NCBI GenBank assembly: GCA_958436175.1
Contig: CAUBJF010000002.1
Location: 124,001 to 188,000 of the forward strand
Direction: 5' to 3'
From: an uncultured Muribaculaceae bacterium
Lineage (GTDB): Bacteria; Bacteroidota; Bacteroidia; Bacteroidales; Muribaculaceae
DNA length: 64,000 nucleotides
Each line of letters begins with the position of its first letter. Position 1 is the stretch's first letter. This document shows, piece after piece, positions 51,942 through 62,000 of the stretch. A program made the translations under genes and the position numbers. The notes under the pieces are model-generated. The model ran no database searches. It worked only from the letters and a program-made list of their open reading frames with translations, and was not told the DNA's origin.

Positions 51942-52690
51942 CGCTTATTCTTTTTATTTCTCATCCACCAACGGAACAAAAATTTCACATGACGGAGGAC
52001 AGTCGGGAATGTCCCATAGTAGAAGCACATGATACGGAAACGTTCCATTAAAGAGGGAAAACGATTAGATGTCGTGATACCTTCATCAAGATAGTCTACC
52101 AGAACTTCATCACCCATCGAAACATTATTTCTTGAATGCTGAAGGCATCGAATGCACCATTCATAGTCTGCTGAAAAACGAAATTCCGTATTATATGTAC
52201 CGACAATGTCTCGTATAGCAACGAATGACTGATGGCAGACGAGCATGCCGTCGGAGAAACTTTTGAGAGTTAGGTTCCCGGGAGCAGTCAAATGTCGTTT
52301 ACTAACAAACTTCCCATTTACGTCAACTATATTCGTCTGGCCGTAAACTATCCCGGGGAAATTGTTTTCCTCGATAATTTCAGAGATATGCTCAAGGGTT
52401 TCACGAGAATGGAACTTGTCGCCGGCATTTAGAAAAATCAAATATTTCCCCGACGACAATGCCATGCCTTTATTCATGGCATCGTACAAACCTTTATCCG
52501 GCTCTGACACTATACGTCTTTTCTCGTTATTATACTTTTCGGCAACAGCTTTGGTATTGTCGCCGGAAGCACCATCGATAATCAGATGCTCGTAATTGCC
52601 GAACGTCTGGCAATCGACACTTTCAAGAGTGCGTCCGACAGTATCGGCTGCATTGAAAGTCACAGTAATGATAGAGAATAAAGGCTCCAT
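51938..52690 (-). CDS. family 2 glycosyltransferase
   Basis: A 250-residue GT-A glycosyltransferase: FSIITVTFNAADTVGRTLES, YEHLIIDGASGDNTKAV, SEPDKGLYDAMNKGMALSSG and FLNAGDKFHSRETL. It shares the block order and many residues with the protein at 46894-47613 and is a paralogue. The C-terminus is basic (FRWWMRNKKNKR), perhaps for membrane contact. It is encoded 14 bases after the large AlbA_2 gene and overlaps DUF4286 by ATGA. The sugar donor is unknown. Confidence 0.9.
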   Translation of the reverse strand: MEPLFSIITVTFNAADTVGRTLESVDCQTFGNYEHLIIDGASGDNTKAVAEKYNNEKRRIVSEPDKGLYDAMNKGMALSSGKYLIFLNAGDKFHSRETLEHISEIIEENNFPGIVYGQTNIVDVNGKFVSKRHLTAPGNLTLKSFSDGMLVCHQSFVAIRDIVGTYNTEFRFSADYEWCIRCLQHSRNNVSMGDEVLVDYLDEGITTSNRFPSLMERFRIMCFYYGTFPTVLRHVKFLFRWWMRNKKNKR

Positions 52691-52704
52691 GGCGAGTCGT
52701 CTTA

Positions 52705-55700
52705 TTATATCGTATTTTCCCGACAGAGATCGACAAGCTCTTTCATCTTTCCGTTGTAAGCCGGGGTATTCTTACGTATTTTCATCGTAACGCCAATACG
52801 TCTGGTTGCAAGATTACTATCGAGACAGTCGCTTATATTGGAAATTGCGCTTTCATCAGCAATCTCCCATCCGATAGTTCCCATGACGATAGTGTCGTGT
52901 ATGCGTCGGGGCTCTCCGCTCGAATGTGAATTCTCAATCTGCGACACCATCAGTCCTCGCCTCCAAAGAGTACCGCTCCCGTCAGAAAGAATGCATATTA
53001 GGGCATCGTCTTTCTTTGCAAGAGAAGCAAACATAAGTTTCGAATCAGTAAAATAAGACAGATCTGAGTTCTCTCCTTTATTCATTATTTCCTGAATGGA
53101 TATCTTGGCAGCTTTCTCTCCTTCATAACCGAGGACAAGATAACCGTCGATGAGTTCATGTGGCACGGCAAGTGCAAGCCGACAATCATCAACTCCTGTT
53201 TCCTTATATAGATCTTGTCTGGAGAAAATTATTTTGTCATCCGTAGTGAAATACAGATAACCGGCAAGCTCTGTAAAGCCTGGTTCATAGTAATGGAGGA
53301 TATTTGGACGCCATCTCGAAGTTTCGAGAATGTTGCCGGATTCACTTGGTTTTTCCTGACTCACTAGTATGTCAGGAGCCGACTGAACCGGGACTTCGAC
53401 AGGTTCTTCTTCTGCTTCGGTGTCAGTGAGTTTTACTTCGCTGTCATTGTTTCGTGCAATCGAAAGGAGATGTTGCCGTTCTGCCCGGAGCTCCTCGCGT
53501 TCGCGGACGAAGTCTGTTTCAACTTTACCATGATATTCGCGTGTCGACTGCCCACTCTGCCGGACAAAAAGATGTCCATCTATGTACACAGGCTCTAAAG
53601 ATTCTTCCACATTGATGAGGATCACTTCCTTTTCGGCTTCTTCGTCAGGTCCAACAGTGATCTTTCTTGCTATTGTCGGACCAAAAGTATAGTCAATTAG
53701 ATTTTCAAGAAAGACACACATACTGTCAACATTGCTAATCTTGAACTGATGAGTTCCACATACTGCTCTGCGCCGTTCGAAGTACTTGAAATCATCATGC
53801 ATACCAACCTCGTAGCCATCATTGTTGACACCGATATACAATCGTCCCCCGTTTGCATTGAGCATACCGGCTATTCGACTGAGAATATGGAATTGCTGCT
53901 CTGCTGGATTCTCTCGCATCTCTTCACCAGGGGCTGTGGCCGGATAGACAATAGATGTCTTGAATTCGAGATATTTCGATTCAGAACCATAGTATTTGCC
54001 ACGTCTTGTCTCACTGTTGACATTAAGCTTTTCCATTATCTTGGCCTTGATATTGGACGCGATATCATTGTCTGGGACGTTCTCGCTATGTATCATATTG
54101 TACGAGAGGACCAGCCGTGCTATCGAGCCCTCTATCTCGCTACCTGGATTGCAGACGCTGGCATATATATCGCTATTATGGTCAGGACGGTCGAGCCAAG
54201 AAACGAGTTGAAGTCTATGATATATCATGCGAAGCACCGGATCGCCTTCCGTAAGGTGCTGTAGTTTTTCTAGACGCTCCGAATCGAGACGATTATTGAC
54301 AGCATAGTATTGATGAAGAGTCAACAACGACGCATGTGTCGACATCTTGTCGGCGAGAGTATTGTCAGCGATAGCCAGGGCAAGCAGCCGTGCGAAACGG
54401 AGATAATCATAGGCTTTTATAAGATCTGATTCTGCTATGGCATGGAAACGTATGATTTCAACAAGCTCACGGATATCTTCCGGCAGCAGAAGTTCGTCGA
54501 TATCGCGTATCAGCTCTTCACGTTTGTCATGTGATGTCTCTTCGCCTGATGAAGCATAATGGATTCCATCCATAAGATTGAGGAAAGCTTCAGTTTTATC
54601 GAACTTATCAGAAGGGTCGGTAGTGATGTTAAGGATATATCCTCGAATGTTTCCCTGTTTGCCTTTTTGGCTGATTCTGAAACGAACGATATCTCCTGCC
54701 TTGAATGTCCCTTCTTTGTCTTTTTCGAGAAAAAGTCCGAAACCGAGACGTGCGATAGCACTATAGTCGCGTTCATTGGAACCAGTTATTACCGCTAAAT
54801 ACTCTTGCTCAAATTCTATAATATCTTCAAGATAACGGTCGACTTCATCACGGAGGGAGAAAATATACGAACCATCCTGACGAATATCCAGCACCTTTGC
54901 GAGGAAGCCATACTGGCTGCCATCTTCAGCCCTATAGGCTCTTTCTGAGGGCTGCTTGAGATTATAGCCGATAATCATGTCGCGTTTGAGAATGCCTGTG
55001 CCGTCAAGGTATTCAGTATCTTCTATATGACATTCAAACGTCGGATTAGAATCGAAGTAATTTTCAACGGAATCGATAACTATGTAGACCTCATCACCTA
55101 TTTCAGCCTGTCGTTTCGGCTTGGCAATGTCCTGAATTTGTTGCGGAAGCGCAATTTTCTGTTCTAAAAGGCCTGTTTCTATGGAAGTCCACCAATGGTC
55201 GTGATCAGCAAGCTTGCGTATTTTGTTCCCATTGAGACCTTGAATTCCGTCCAAAATGACTTGTGGTTTCAACCAAGTCATCAAATTATCGGGTATTACA
55301 TTGCATGCCAAAGGACTATCGCCAGTTCTCGCTATGACGACGCCATCCTGCGAAATAGTAACATCTATTTGCCCGTTAGTATAACGGTGACCTCCCGGAA
55401 TATGGAACATGAAATCACCGGATGGCATCACAGTTGCCTGTGTCATCATCATCATGGGCTGACGGAGTTGGTCATAGTTGAGTCTCGTCTGCATCCTGGC
55501 ACCCATCAAAGCGAGAAACGATTTGGAAAGAAGGCTTTCTGTGTTTAGGGGACGCAGAAGAGAGATATATCGATAGAACAGCGACAGGGTGCGGTTATCG
55601 TTTTCATTGTTACCGGAAAGAATTAGCTGCAGGGCTATCGCTGTTATTATGGTTTCAAGACGAGATTTCTGTTCCCGTGTCTCTGCCATAGGAAGAGCAT

Positions 55701-56811
55701 CAATCTCTCTGCGTGCAAGACGCACATAGATACGGAACTGCTCTACGAAAGCACTCCTGAATGGTTCCCGTTTCCAATTATCAAGATTCCTGCTGAAGAT
55801 ACTCTCGAATATGCGGCTAAGATAGTACCCTACCTTATCGGGCTGAAGACGGAATATCAACATCAGGATGGCAAACTGCTTGGCAGGATGATAGAGATAG
55901 CCTGACTTCTGGAGCTTATCAAAGAGACCTTCAACAAATTCATCCTGATTATCTTCGGCAACGAGTTGGACCATACGGTCATAGGGTTGTAGAGATTCCA
56001 CAATCTCGGTGAACTGTGCCTGCAGCGAGCGGCGCTCCTCTGCAGGCACGGCATTGAGATAGCTCGAACCCTCAAGCAGGAAAAGCACAACCTCGCGCAT
56101 ATAGCTCAGAAGTGTACGATAAATCCTGCCACGTTTCTGAACCTTGGTGGCAACCATCCATTCCGACATGTGCTGAAGGATAAGCCTGGCACAATTAAGC
56201 ACCCATCGTGGCTGCTTTGCGTATATTTCCCTTACCACTGATTTAAGCTCGGGAAGTTTGAAAAAATAGTTGCGGATGAAACTACGCAAAGCTCCGGGCA
56301 TTCCTACTGCATCAAAAAGGTATTCAGGCGAGAAATATGGTAGTTTGGCTCCCTCATCTATTCGTTGTATTGAAAAATAACGCGGTGTCAGCTTAGAAAA
56401 CTTGCAACGGATAACCTGTCCTTTGGCCAACAATCCCTCAGGTTCGTTAAGTCTGTAAAAAATGCCAAAACGGTCTTTGACCATAAAGGGCTCTTCAGCA
56501 ACATTGTTGGGCACCGACACAACCCTGCACTCGAATGTGCCGCCTTTATCAAATGTCGACTTATACAAATCGTATACGTAGGGTCCGACAACATGGGTCA
56601 ATACGGGCGAACCATCTTCGGTAAAACTCTTGACGCGGCAGTTCAATGTGCTCGGGTTCTGAATGTCGGGCATCTTTTGGAAAGCCAATTTAGGCAACCG
56701 AAAAACTGCTTTGCCGTTCTTCGATTCAACAGACAACTTAAAATAATCGTCCTGCGGAGTATCGGGGGGCAAGACACAAAAATCATAACATTGGTCAAGT
56801 TCGTAGGCCAT
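52705..56811 (-). CDS. large protein with AlbA_2 (Schlafen-type) domain
   Basis: A protein of about 1369 residues. The first 150 residues hold beta-rich modules with F-x-C-x-V-like strands (TFECRVVSV, VIRCKFSKL) that look like OB folds (inference). A long helical region follows (about 160-480), then another block of OB-like modules (about 575-740; GDEVYIVIDSVENYF, AGDIVRFRISQKGKQGN), and a second helical region. Residues about 935-1090 are an AlbA_2 domain: YYGSESKYLEFKTSIVYPA, NGGRLYIGVNNDG and a YIDGHLFVRQSGQSTREY end. A coiled segment and a C-terminal beta/alpha region follow. The start at 56811 drops two residues from the longest frame. The layout suggests nucleic-acid or translation contact, but no role can be assigned. 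Confidence 0.8.
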   Translation of the reverse strand: MAYELDQCYDFCVLPPDTPQDDYFKLSVESKNGKAVFRLPKLAFQKMPDIQNPSTLNCRVKSFTEDGSPVLTHVVGPYVYDLYKSTFDKGGTFECRVVSVPNNVAEEPFMVKDRFGIFYRLNEPEGLLAKGQVIRCKFSKLTPRYFSIQRIDEGAKLPYFSPEYLFDAVGMPGALRSFIRNYFFKLPELKSVVREIYAKQPRWVLNCARLILQHMSEWMVATKVQKRGRIYRTLLSYMREVVLFLLEGSSYLNAVPAEERRSLQAQFTEIVESLQPYDRMVQLVAEDNQDEFVEGLFDKLQKSGYLYHPAKQFAILMLIFRLQPDKVGYYLSRIFESIFSRNLDNWKREPFRSAFVEQFRIYVRLARREIDALPMAETREQKSRLETIITAIALQLILSGNNENDNRTLSLFYRYISLLRPLNTESLLSKSFLALMGARMQTRLNYDQLRQPMMMMTQATVMPSGDFMFHIPGGHRYTNGQIDVTISQDGVVIARTGDSPLACNVIPDNLMTWLKPQVILDGIQGLNGNKIRKLADHDHWWTSIETGLLEQKIALPQQIQDIAKPKRQAEIGDEVYIVIDSVENYFDSNPTFECHIEDTEYLDGTGILKRDMIIGYNLKQPSERAYRAEDGSQYGFLAKVLDIRQDGSYIFSLRDEVDRYLEDIIEFEQEYLAVITGSNERDYSAIARLGFGLFLEKDKEGTFKAGDIVRFRISQKGKQGNIRGYILNITTDPSDKFDKTEAFLNLMDGIHYASSGEETSHDKREELIRDIDELLLPEDIRELVEIIRFHAIAESDLIKAYDYLRFARLLALAIADNTLADKMSTHASLLTLHQYYAVNNRLDSERLEKLQHLTEGDPVLRMIYHRLQLVSWLDRPDHNSDIYASVCNPGSEIEGSIARLVLSYNMIHSENVPDNDIASNIKAKIMEKLNVNSETRRGKYYGSESKYLEFKTSIVYPATAPGEEMRENPAEQQFHILSRIAGMLNANGGRLYIGVNNDGYEVGMHDDFKYFERRRAVCGTHQFKISNVDSMCVFLENLIDYTFGPTIARKITVGPDEEAEKEVILINVEESLEPVYIDGHLFVRQSGQSTREYHGKVETDFVREREELRAERQHLLSIARNNDSEVKLTDTEAEEEPVEVPVQSAPDILVSQEKPSESGNILETSRWRPNILHYYEPGFTELAGYLYFTTDDKIIFSRQDLYKETGVDDCRLALAVPHELIDGYLVLGYEGEKAAKISIQEIMNKGENSDLSYFTDSKLMFASLAKKDDALICILSDGSGTLWRRGLMVSQIENSHSSGEPRRIHDTIVMGTIGWEIADESAISNISDCLDSNLATRRIGVTMKIRKNTPAYNGKMKELVDLCRENTI

Positions 56812-56875
56812 AAGCAAAATATTAATGGACGAGCCACTACACTGATATTCAGCGTGTGCATAATAAACTCATGTA

Positions 56876-56883
56876 CAAATTTA
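56876..56883 (-). promoter_or_regulatory. -7 element for the AlbA_2 gene run
   Basis: On the minus strand TAAATTTG at 56883-56876, about 65 bases before the ATG. No TTG is seen at the -33 position, so the promoter is only partly supported. Confidence 0.45.
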
Positions 56884-56948
56884 GCTTATTTGAATGAGAT
56901 TTGAAAAATTTTTGACTAAATAATATAAAACATATCTCAAAAAAAGTA

Positions 56949-56956
56949 TATCTTTG
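56949..56956 (+). promoter_or_regulatory. -7 element for the NagB-like/PIG-L gene
   Basis: TATCTTTG at 56949-56956, an exact TAnnTTTG form, 63 bases before the ATG. The -33 region is A-rich without TTG. Confidence 0.5.
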
Positions 56957-57018
56957 CCTTTACAAAGGCGATATGAAACCATATCATGCTTTATTGATAA
57001 ACATATATAGCGATTATC

Positions 57019-58998
57019 ATGAAAACAGATCTAAGTTCACAGATCAAATTAGACCGAATCCCTCGCCGTTACTACAACCCTGACAGCGAGATAGAGCTTA
57101 CCGCGCTGAGAAGAGAGGAGAAGCTGTTCACTCGTATTTTCGAAACAGCCGCCGACGGTGGCGACTTCCTCGCATCTGAGATGGCTCGTTACATCAACAG
57201 ATATGTCAAAGAGAAAGGTCGTTGCGTTCTGGCTCTTGGAGCAGGTGTCAGCACACATAAGGCTTACGCGAGCCTCATTCGTCTGTACAAAGAAAAAAAA
57301 GTAGATTTCAGCAAAGTCATAATCTACATAATCGATGAATTCTTCCCCCTTCTGCCTGAAGGACCTTCAGTTTTGAAGCGTCTGCGAGAGGTACTTCTCG
57401 ATTATATAGACATAAAAGCAGAAAACGTTCGTACCATCAATCCAGAAATCACAAAAGAAACGATGTACGAATACTGTCAGGCTTATGAACAAGCTATTGA
57501 TAACGATGGCGGCATCGATGTCGCAGTATTTGAAATAGGTCCGAACGGCTCTATCGGTTTCAACGAACCCGGCAGCTCCGAAGCGAGCTATTGCCGTCTC
57601 GTCCTCCTTGGCAACGAACTACGTCATAAGATAAGCAAGAACTATAACTGCGACGAAGTGCCTACTACGGCTATTACGCTCGGTATTTCCAACCTTAAGA
57701 GCGCACGTCGCATCCTCGTGATGGCATGGGGCGATAATGCAGCCACGATTGTGCGTAAGACCGTCGAGGAATCACCATGTTCAAACGTTCCGGCCTCTTT
57801 CCTACAAGGACATCCGCATGTGAAACTTGTCATCGACCTTAGCGCTGCAGAAGAACTCACACGAATCAGCCATCCATGGAAAGTGACATCGGCAGAATGG
57901 GACGACAAACTTATCCGTCGCGCTATCGTATGGCTTTGTCATGCGACCGGTAAGCCTATCCTCAAGCTTACAGACAAAGACTACATGGAACACGGACTTG
58001 GCGAACTGCTTGCTCTATACGGCTCGGCTTACAATGTCAACATCAAGATATTCAATGATCTGCAGCACACTATCACCGGTTGGCCCGGAGGAAAGCCCAA
58101 TGCGGACGACTCGATGAGACCTGAACGCGCCCTCCCCTATCCCAAACGTGTCATCGTTTTCTCCCCGCACCCTGACGACGACGTAATCTCCATGGGGGGT
58201 ACTCTCAAGCGCCTTGTGGATCAGCATCAGGATGTGCATGTAGCATATGAGACTTCCGGCAATATTGCTGTCGGAGACGAAGATATGATACGTTATTTCT
58301 TGATGATGGATAAAATCGCACCAACTTTCGGATTTGACAAGTCTGCTTATGCAGACCTTTCTAAGAAAGTTCATGATTTCCTTCACAGTAAGAAAGCAGG
58401 AGATATCGACCTCCCTGAAATTCGAGAAATCAAAACCATGATTCGTCAGGCAGAAGCAACAATAGCATGCAATTATATAGGTGTCAGGCCCGACCATATT
58501 CATTTTCTCCGTCTACCATTCTATGAGACAGGCACAATCAAGAAAGGCGAACTAACCCAGCGTGACGTGGATATCGTCAAGAATCTTCTTGAGGAAGTGA
58601 AACCTCATCAGATATTCGTTGCCGGAGATCTTGCTGATCCACACGGAACACATAAGGTTTGTACGGATGCCGTGCTTGCTGCCATTGACGAACTCAAGGA
58701 CGAGCCGTGGATGTCCGACTGCCGAATATGGATGTACCGTGGAGCCTGGGCCGAATGGGAAATCGATCATATCGAAATGGCTGTACCTATCAGCCCGGAA
58801 GAGCTGCGATTTAAGAGAAATTCGATTCTCAAACATCAAAGCCAGATGGAGAACGCACCCTTCCTTGGAGACGACGACCGTCTTTTCTGGCAACGTGCCG
58901 AAGACCGCAACCGTGCTACCGCAAAATTGTACGAGAGTCTGGGGCTTGCCTCGTACGAGGCCATAGAGGCTTTCGTTCAATATAAGCCAATACGATAG
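57019..58998 (+). CDS. NagB-like domain fused to a PIG-L (LmbE) deacetylase domain
   Basis: A 659-residue fusion. Residues about 1-320 are a glucosamine-6-phosphate deaminase-like domain, with IIYIIDEFFPL replacing the usual MDEY. The active loop reads GPNGSIGFNEPGSSEA where NagB has GNDGHIAFNEP: the catalytic Asp and His are N176 and S178, while E183 remains. Residues about 370-620 are a PIG-L zinc hydrolase domain with FSPHPDDDVISMGGTL (H384, D386-D388) and DPHGTHKVC (H542, H545). That domain removes N-acetyl groups from GlcNAc conjugates in its family. The deaminase domain may bind sugar without deaminating it. It lies 31 bases before a secreted beta-galactosidase. Confidence 0.92.
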   Translation: MKTDLSSQIKLDRIPRRYYNPDSEIELTALRREEKLFTRIFETAADGGDFLASEMARYINRYVKEKGRCVLALGAGVSTHKAYASLIRLYKEKKVDFSKVIIYIIDEFFPLLPEGPSVLKRLREVLLDYIDIKAENVRTINPEITKETMYEYCQAYEQAIDNDGGIDVAVFEIGPNGSIGFNEPGSSEASYCRLVLLGNELRHKISKNYNCDEVPTTAITLGISNLKSARRILVMAWGDNAATIVRKTVEESPCSNVPASFLQGHPHVKLVIDLSAAEELTRISHPWKVTSAEWDDKLIRRAIVWLCHATGKPILKLTDKDYMEHGLGELLALYGSAYNVNIKIFNDLQHTITGWPGGKPNADDSMRPERALPYPKRVIVFSPHPDDDVISMGGTLKRLVDQHQDVHVAYETSGNIAVGDEDMIRYFLMMDKIAPTFGFDKSAYADLSKKVHDFLHSKKAGDIDLPEIREIKTMIRQAEATIACNYIGVRPDHIHFLRLPFYETGTIKKGELTQRDVDIVKNLLEEVKPHQIFVAGDLADPHGTHKVCTDAVLAAIDELKDEPWMSDCRIWMYRGAWAEWEIDHIEMAVPISPEELRFKRNSILKHQSQMENAPFLGDDDRLFWQRAEDRNRATAKLYESLGLASYEAIEAFVQYKPIR

Positions 58999-59029
58999 CC
59001 GTACCTCGCAGACTATCTCTCTTCTGCCT

Positions 59030-62000
59030 ATGAAATTAATGACTTCATTTCTCTCCGCCCTGATCGCCCTCTATGCCTGTGCATCGGAGGGAAATCTTGG
59101 CGGATTTGAATATGCCATAGCCAAAGCTCCTGATGGTTCCGAATGGGAGTCGCCGACACGTTTGTCGCTCAATAAGGTAGAACCGCATTCGTTCATTTTC
59201 TCATTCAAGGATAAAGAGGAGGCATTAGGGGTCCTACCCGATAAAAGCACCTACGTAAAAAATCTTGACGGTGAATGGCTCTTTCATTGGGCTCCTGACC
59301 CTGAAGAACGGCCATTAGATTTTTGGAGAGAGGATTTCGATGCAAGTTCATGGGACAGAGTAGCTGTACCGATGTCCTGGAACGTCGCAGGACTACAGAA
59401 GGACGGAACTCAGAAATACGGGACGCCCATATACGTCAATCAGCGAGTTATCTTCATGCACAGCGTAAAAGCCTGTGACTGGCGAGGTGGTGTAATGAGA
59501 GAGCCGCCTTCCGACTGGACTACATTTCAAGCCCGAAATGAAGTAGGTTCATATCTCCGAACTTTCTCGGTTCCGGAAGATTGGGAGGACAGACAAGTTT
59601 TCATAGACTTCGACGGGGTTTCTTCATTTTTCTATCTTTGGGTGAATGGGAGGTATGTCGGTTTTTCTAAAAATTCACGGAACACGGCAAGTTTCGATAT
59701 TACTTCTTACATACATGAGGGCAAAAACAAACTTGCGGTTGAGGTCTACCGTAATAGCGACGGTTCATTCCTCGAAAGTCAGGACATGTTCAGACTGCCG
59801 GGTATTTTTAGAAGCGTCCGTCTGCATTCCATGAGTCCGACAGGATTCAGTGACTTTATAATAAAGGCCGATTTCGACCATATCTCTAAGAATGGCACGC
59901 TGAACATCAGGGTAGACTTAAAAAACACTTCAAGGAACGTTTTTAAAGGCGGACAAATTGAATACAGCCTTTATCCTTGCAAACTGTATTCCGACAGTAC
60001 AGGGGAATGTATCCTTAAACATATATCCAACGTACCATCGATCTATACAGGGAGCACGCGAAGCATCAAAGATAGACTTAGAGTCGAAAAGTTGAAACCA
60101 TGGTCTGCAGAAGAGCCTAACCGTTATGTGTTGGTAGCGAGCTTTTTCGACAAATCGGGAAAGCTTATAGAAACCACATCTGACTATATCGGATTCCGCA
60201 CTGTTGAAATCCGTGATACCCGTGCAGAAGATGACGAATTCGGACTTGCAGGTAGATACTTCTATGTAAATGGAAAGCCGGTAAAGCTTAAAGGTGTCAA
60301 TCGGCAGGAAATCAACCCACAGACAGGAGCCGCAATCACACACTGTCAAATGGAAGACGAAGTCATGCTAATGAAGCGCGGCAATATCAACCATGTCCGT
60401 ACTTCCCACTACTCCAATGACCCGTATTTCTATTATCTGTGCGATAAATATGGAATATATCTCGAAGCTGAAGCGAATATAGAATCACATGAATACTATT
60501 ACGGAGATGCATCATTATCGCATGTTCCAGAGTTCAAGGATGCACATATCGCTAGGGTGATGGAGATGGCCCACAGCTATGTGAATCATCCTTCGATAGT
60601 GATTTGGTCACTTGGAAACGAAGGGGGTCCCGGAAAGAATTTTTTAGAAGCATACAAGGCGTTGCATCGTTTCGACACAAGCCGGCCTGTACAATATGAA
60701 CGGAACAACGACATCGTGGATATGGGGTCCAATCAGTACCCGTCGATAGCTTGGGTAAGGGAAGCTGTCAAAGGTAAGGAGAATATCAAGTACCCGTTCC
60801 ATATATCGGAATATGCTCATTCCATGGGTAATGCCGGAGGAAATCTTGTAGACTACTGGGATGCTATTGAATCTACAAATTATTTTTGTGGAGGCGCAAT
60901 ATGGGACTGGGTAGACCAGGCTCTCTATGCTTATGATCCTCAGTCGGGAGACCGTTATCTCGCTTATGGAGGTGATTTCGGAGATAAGCCGAACGATGGC
61001 ATGTTCTGCATGAACGGGATCCTTTTTCCCAACCACGACCCTAAACCGGAGTTCTATGAAGTAAAGAAAGTATATCAAAATACTTCTTTCACAATGTCAG
61101 ACAAACGAAGAGGTTACATCGATGTTTTTAACAAGAACTATTTTGTCCCTCTTGATGATTACTATATAGAATGGTTTTTCTATCGCGATGGATACCCACT
61201 CGACAGCATTGCAGAGGATCTCAAACCGATAGCAGCACGTTCGACTTTATCTTTGAAAATACCATTTGACATATCCAATTTAAATGCACACTCGGAATAT
61301 TTCATCAAGGTCCAGCTCAGATTATCCCGAAATAAGCCATGGGCTAAGAGAGGATTCGTCCAGGCAGAGGAGCAACTTCCTATTTCGATACCATCAAAAT
61401 ATCATCTCTTCACTCCTAATTCCAAAGACAAAGCTGCCCCTCAGCTTCTTGAGCTTTCAGATTCTTATAGAATCGAAGGAGAGGGATTCTTGATGGAGTT
61501 CGAAAAGTCTAATGGGGAATTGTCACGCCTCGAATATGGTGGTCGGCCTATGCTAAGCAAAGACGGGTCTCCACGGCCGAATGCTATGCGTGCACCGGTG
61601 GATAACGACAACTATATCCGTGACGAATGGATAGCAGCAGGACTTCATAATTTAAAAACCAGGCTGAGAGATTTCGAAGTCAAAAGAACTGGCAATACTG
61701 TCGAGATTCTTGCTGAAATAATATCACAAGCCCCCAATAAAGCAGTGCTTCATGGAGGCAACGACGGATGTTACAGTATCGAAGAGTTGAGCGACAGTCT
61801 AATGAACGAAAATGACTTCAATATAAAGACAGTCCAGAGATGGACAATATATCCGGACGGCTCCTTGGCGCTGACTTCTGTTATGGAACCATCTGACAGC
61901 AACTTAATCTTACCCCGGATAGGTTATGAGATGAAACTGCCCAAACGGCTCAGGAACTATTCTTATTACGGCAGAGGCCCCCACAACAACTACAATGACC

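Noticed and set aside
53749..54264. 171-codon frame on the plus strand
   Set aside because: It is antisense to the AlbA_2 domain region of the large minus-strand gene.
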